From the NCBI GenBank assembly GCA_030066215.1, contig JASJCA010000032.1:1-47452 (forward strand): a DNA stretch of 47,452 nt, read 5' to 3'. Of this stretch, positions 46,719-47,452 are shown piece by piece; position 1 is the first letter of the stretch; every line of letters begins with the position of its first letter. A model generated the notes under the pieces. It saw only the letters and a program-made list of their open reading frames with translations. It was not told the origin of the DNA and did no database searches. This DNA comes from Rhodobacter sp. (GTDB taxonomy: Bacteria > Pseudomonadota > Alphaproteobacteria > Rhodobacterales > Rhodobacteraceae). A program made the position numbers and the translations under genes.

Positions 46719-46833
46719 GTGGGCCTCCCCCTGGCGCCTGGACCCTCCCGACCGCGGCGCAATAAAATTCCAATTCCATTTTCTGAATTTTTATGGAATT
46801 TAATTATCGCAAATATACATTCAGGGAAATTTA
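46719..46833. promoter_or_regulatory. cbbR-cbb operon divergent promoter and candidate CbbR operator
   Basis: A 115-bp gap. Its centre is AT-rich and holds an inverted repeat AATTCCAT (46772-46779) / ATGGAATT (46793-46800), with a further AATTCC direct copy just to the left. LysR-type T-N11-A spacings occur within it. CbbR proteins bind such sites between cbbR and the operon and respond to RuBP or NADPH in related bacteria; binding here is inference. Confidence 0.65.
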
Positions 46834-47452
46834 ATGGCGAACCGGCAGGCCATCACGTTGAAACAGCTCCGCGCCATCGCCGCCTTGGCCGATCAAGGCA
46901 CCATCACGGCGGCCGCAGAGCTAATGAATCTAACGGTTCCGGCGGTTCACACGCAGCTGAAGTCGCTGGAGGCGCATATGGGCACGGCGCTGGTCGAGAA
47001 GACCCGCGGCGGCCGGGTGGGGCTGACCGCGGCGGGCGATTTGGTCGCACTCGCGGCGCGGCGAATTGACACGGAACTGCAGGCCTGCACCGCCGATATC
47101 GACGCCTTGGGGCGCGGTTTCGCCGGCCGGGTGCGACTCGGCGTGGTCAGCACGGGCAAGTATTTCGCGCCGTTCCTGGTGGCCACGCTGAAAGAAACCT
47201 ACCCCGATATTGAGGTCGTCCTGACCATCGGCAACCGCAACCAGATCATCGAGGCGATCGAGATGCGCGCCGTCGAGCTTGCGATCATGGGCCGTCCACC
47301 ACGCACGCCGCAGGTCGCCGCCGAAACGCTGGGGCCGCATCCGCATGTCCTGATCGCCAAGCCCGGGCACCCCCTCGCTGGGCAGGCCAAGATCGCCGCC
47401 GACGATCTGATGGCCGAGACCTTCATCGCGCGCGAGGAAGGCTCCGGCACCC
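46834..47452 (+). CDS. cbbR: LysR-type regulator CbbR (3' partial)
   Basis: The frame opens at ATG 46834, preceded by CAGGGAAATTTA, and runs off the window end after 206 residues. The N-terminal winged helix is LysR-type: TLKQLRAIAALADQGTITAA, then NLTVPAVHTQLKSLEAHMG and LTAAGDLVALAARRI. The effector domain starts RVRLGVVSTGKYFAPFLVATL, a CbbR-typical sequence, followed by VLTIGNRNQIIEAIE. Its position divergent from fbp is the standard one for the activator of the Calvin operon. The remaining roughly 100 residues are outside the window. Confidence 0.93.
   Translation, partial: MANRQAITLKQLRAIAALADQGTITAAAELMNLTVPAVHTQLKSLEAHMGTALVEKTRGGRVGLTAAGDLVALAARRIDTELQACTADIDALGRGFAGRVRLGVVSTGKYFAPFLVATLKETYPDIEVVLTIGNRNQIIEAIEMRAVELAIMGRPPRTPQVAAETLGPHPHVLIAKPGHPLAGQAKIAADDLMAETFIAREEGSGT

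Overview
The window is about 47.5 kb of high-GC DNA with tightly packed genes and many ATGA/GTGA start-stop overlaps. Gene content points to an alphaproteobacterium of the Rhodobacteraceae (Rhodobacter/Roseobacter group). The evidence is a heterotetrameric sarcosine oxidase operon, a ccmI-ruvX-DUF1289 run, argS-SPOR-nagZ-scpA-scpB, ftsE-ftsX-plsC beside a zinc-ribbon protein, and a red-type (form IC) RuBisCO operon with cbbX. The taxon is inferred from gene families only.

Layout. 1-5.4 kb: the tail of a Rossmann-fold reductase, an ABC1/UbiB-type kinase, an unrecognised protein, dusA and a phytanoyl-CoA-dioxygenase-like protein. 5.4-7.35 kb (minus): ccmI, ruvX and a DUF1289 protein, coupled by GTGA overlaps. 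7.5-13.1 kb (plus): sarcosine oxidase soxB, a small membrane protein, then soxD, soxA and soxG. 13.4-19.65 kb: an F420-dependent-NADP-reductase-like protein, Fe-type superoxide dismutase, a LOG-family protein, a long acidic LysM protein and an Atm1-type ABC exporter. 20-23.5 kb: xth, an AT-richer pair of unknown membrane-protein genes, erpA and dgt. 23.9-25.7 kb: a GH18-like protein and a secreted sulfite-oxidase-fold protein. 25.8-31 kb: argS, a SPOR protein, nagZ, scpA and scpB. 31.3-38 kb: a zinc-ribbon protein, ftsE, ftsX, plsC, a PPOX flavoprotein, a DUF1772 protein, accA, an atypical SDR and a small membrane protein. 38-47.45 kb: the Calvin-cycle operon fbp-prkB-tkt-fba-cbbL-cbbS-cbbX-rpe on the minus strand, with cbbR divergent at the window edge.

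How the genes work together. The cbb genes make a nearly complete CO2-fixation module: phosphoribulokinase and RuBisCO, the CbbX activase, regeneration enzymes, and the LysR regulator CbbR facing an AT-rich operator region. The sarcosine oxidase operon supports methylated-amine catabolism (sarcosine to glycine, H2O2 and a one-carbon unit on tetrahydrofolate). A superoxide dismutase lies downstream, though there is no sign that it is co-regulated. The argS-scpB and ftsEX blocks are housekeeping genes for translation, chromosome segregation and envelope growth.

Most unusual. (1) A compact AT-richer two-gene membrane module at 20938-21853, of no family I can name with confidence; its proteins share an S-[IV]-N-V-G segment. 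(2) Three dispersed copies of a repeat with a 168-bp core and long inverted arms, near 17.5, 23.7 and 31.2 kb. (3) A pair of 110-bp direct repeats at a convergent gene junction (19.65-19.95 kb). (4) A 44-bp diverged direct repeat bracketing the chitinase-like gene. (5) A nested palindrome between cbbL and cbbS. No tRNA, rRNA, CRISPR array or insertion sequence was recognised.
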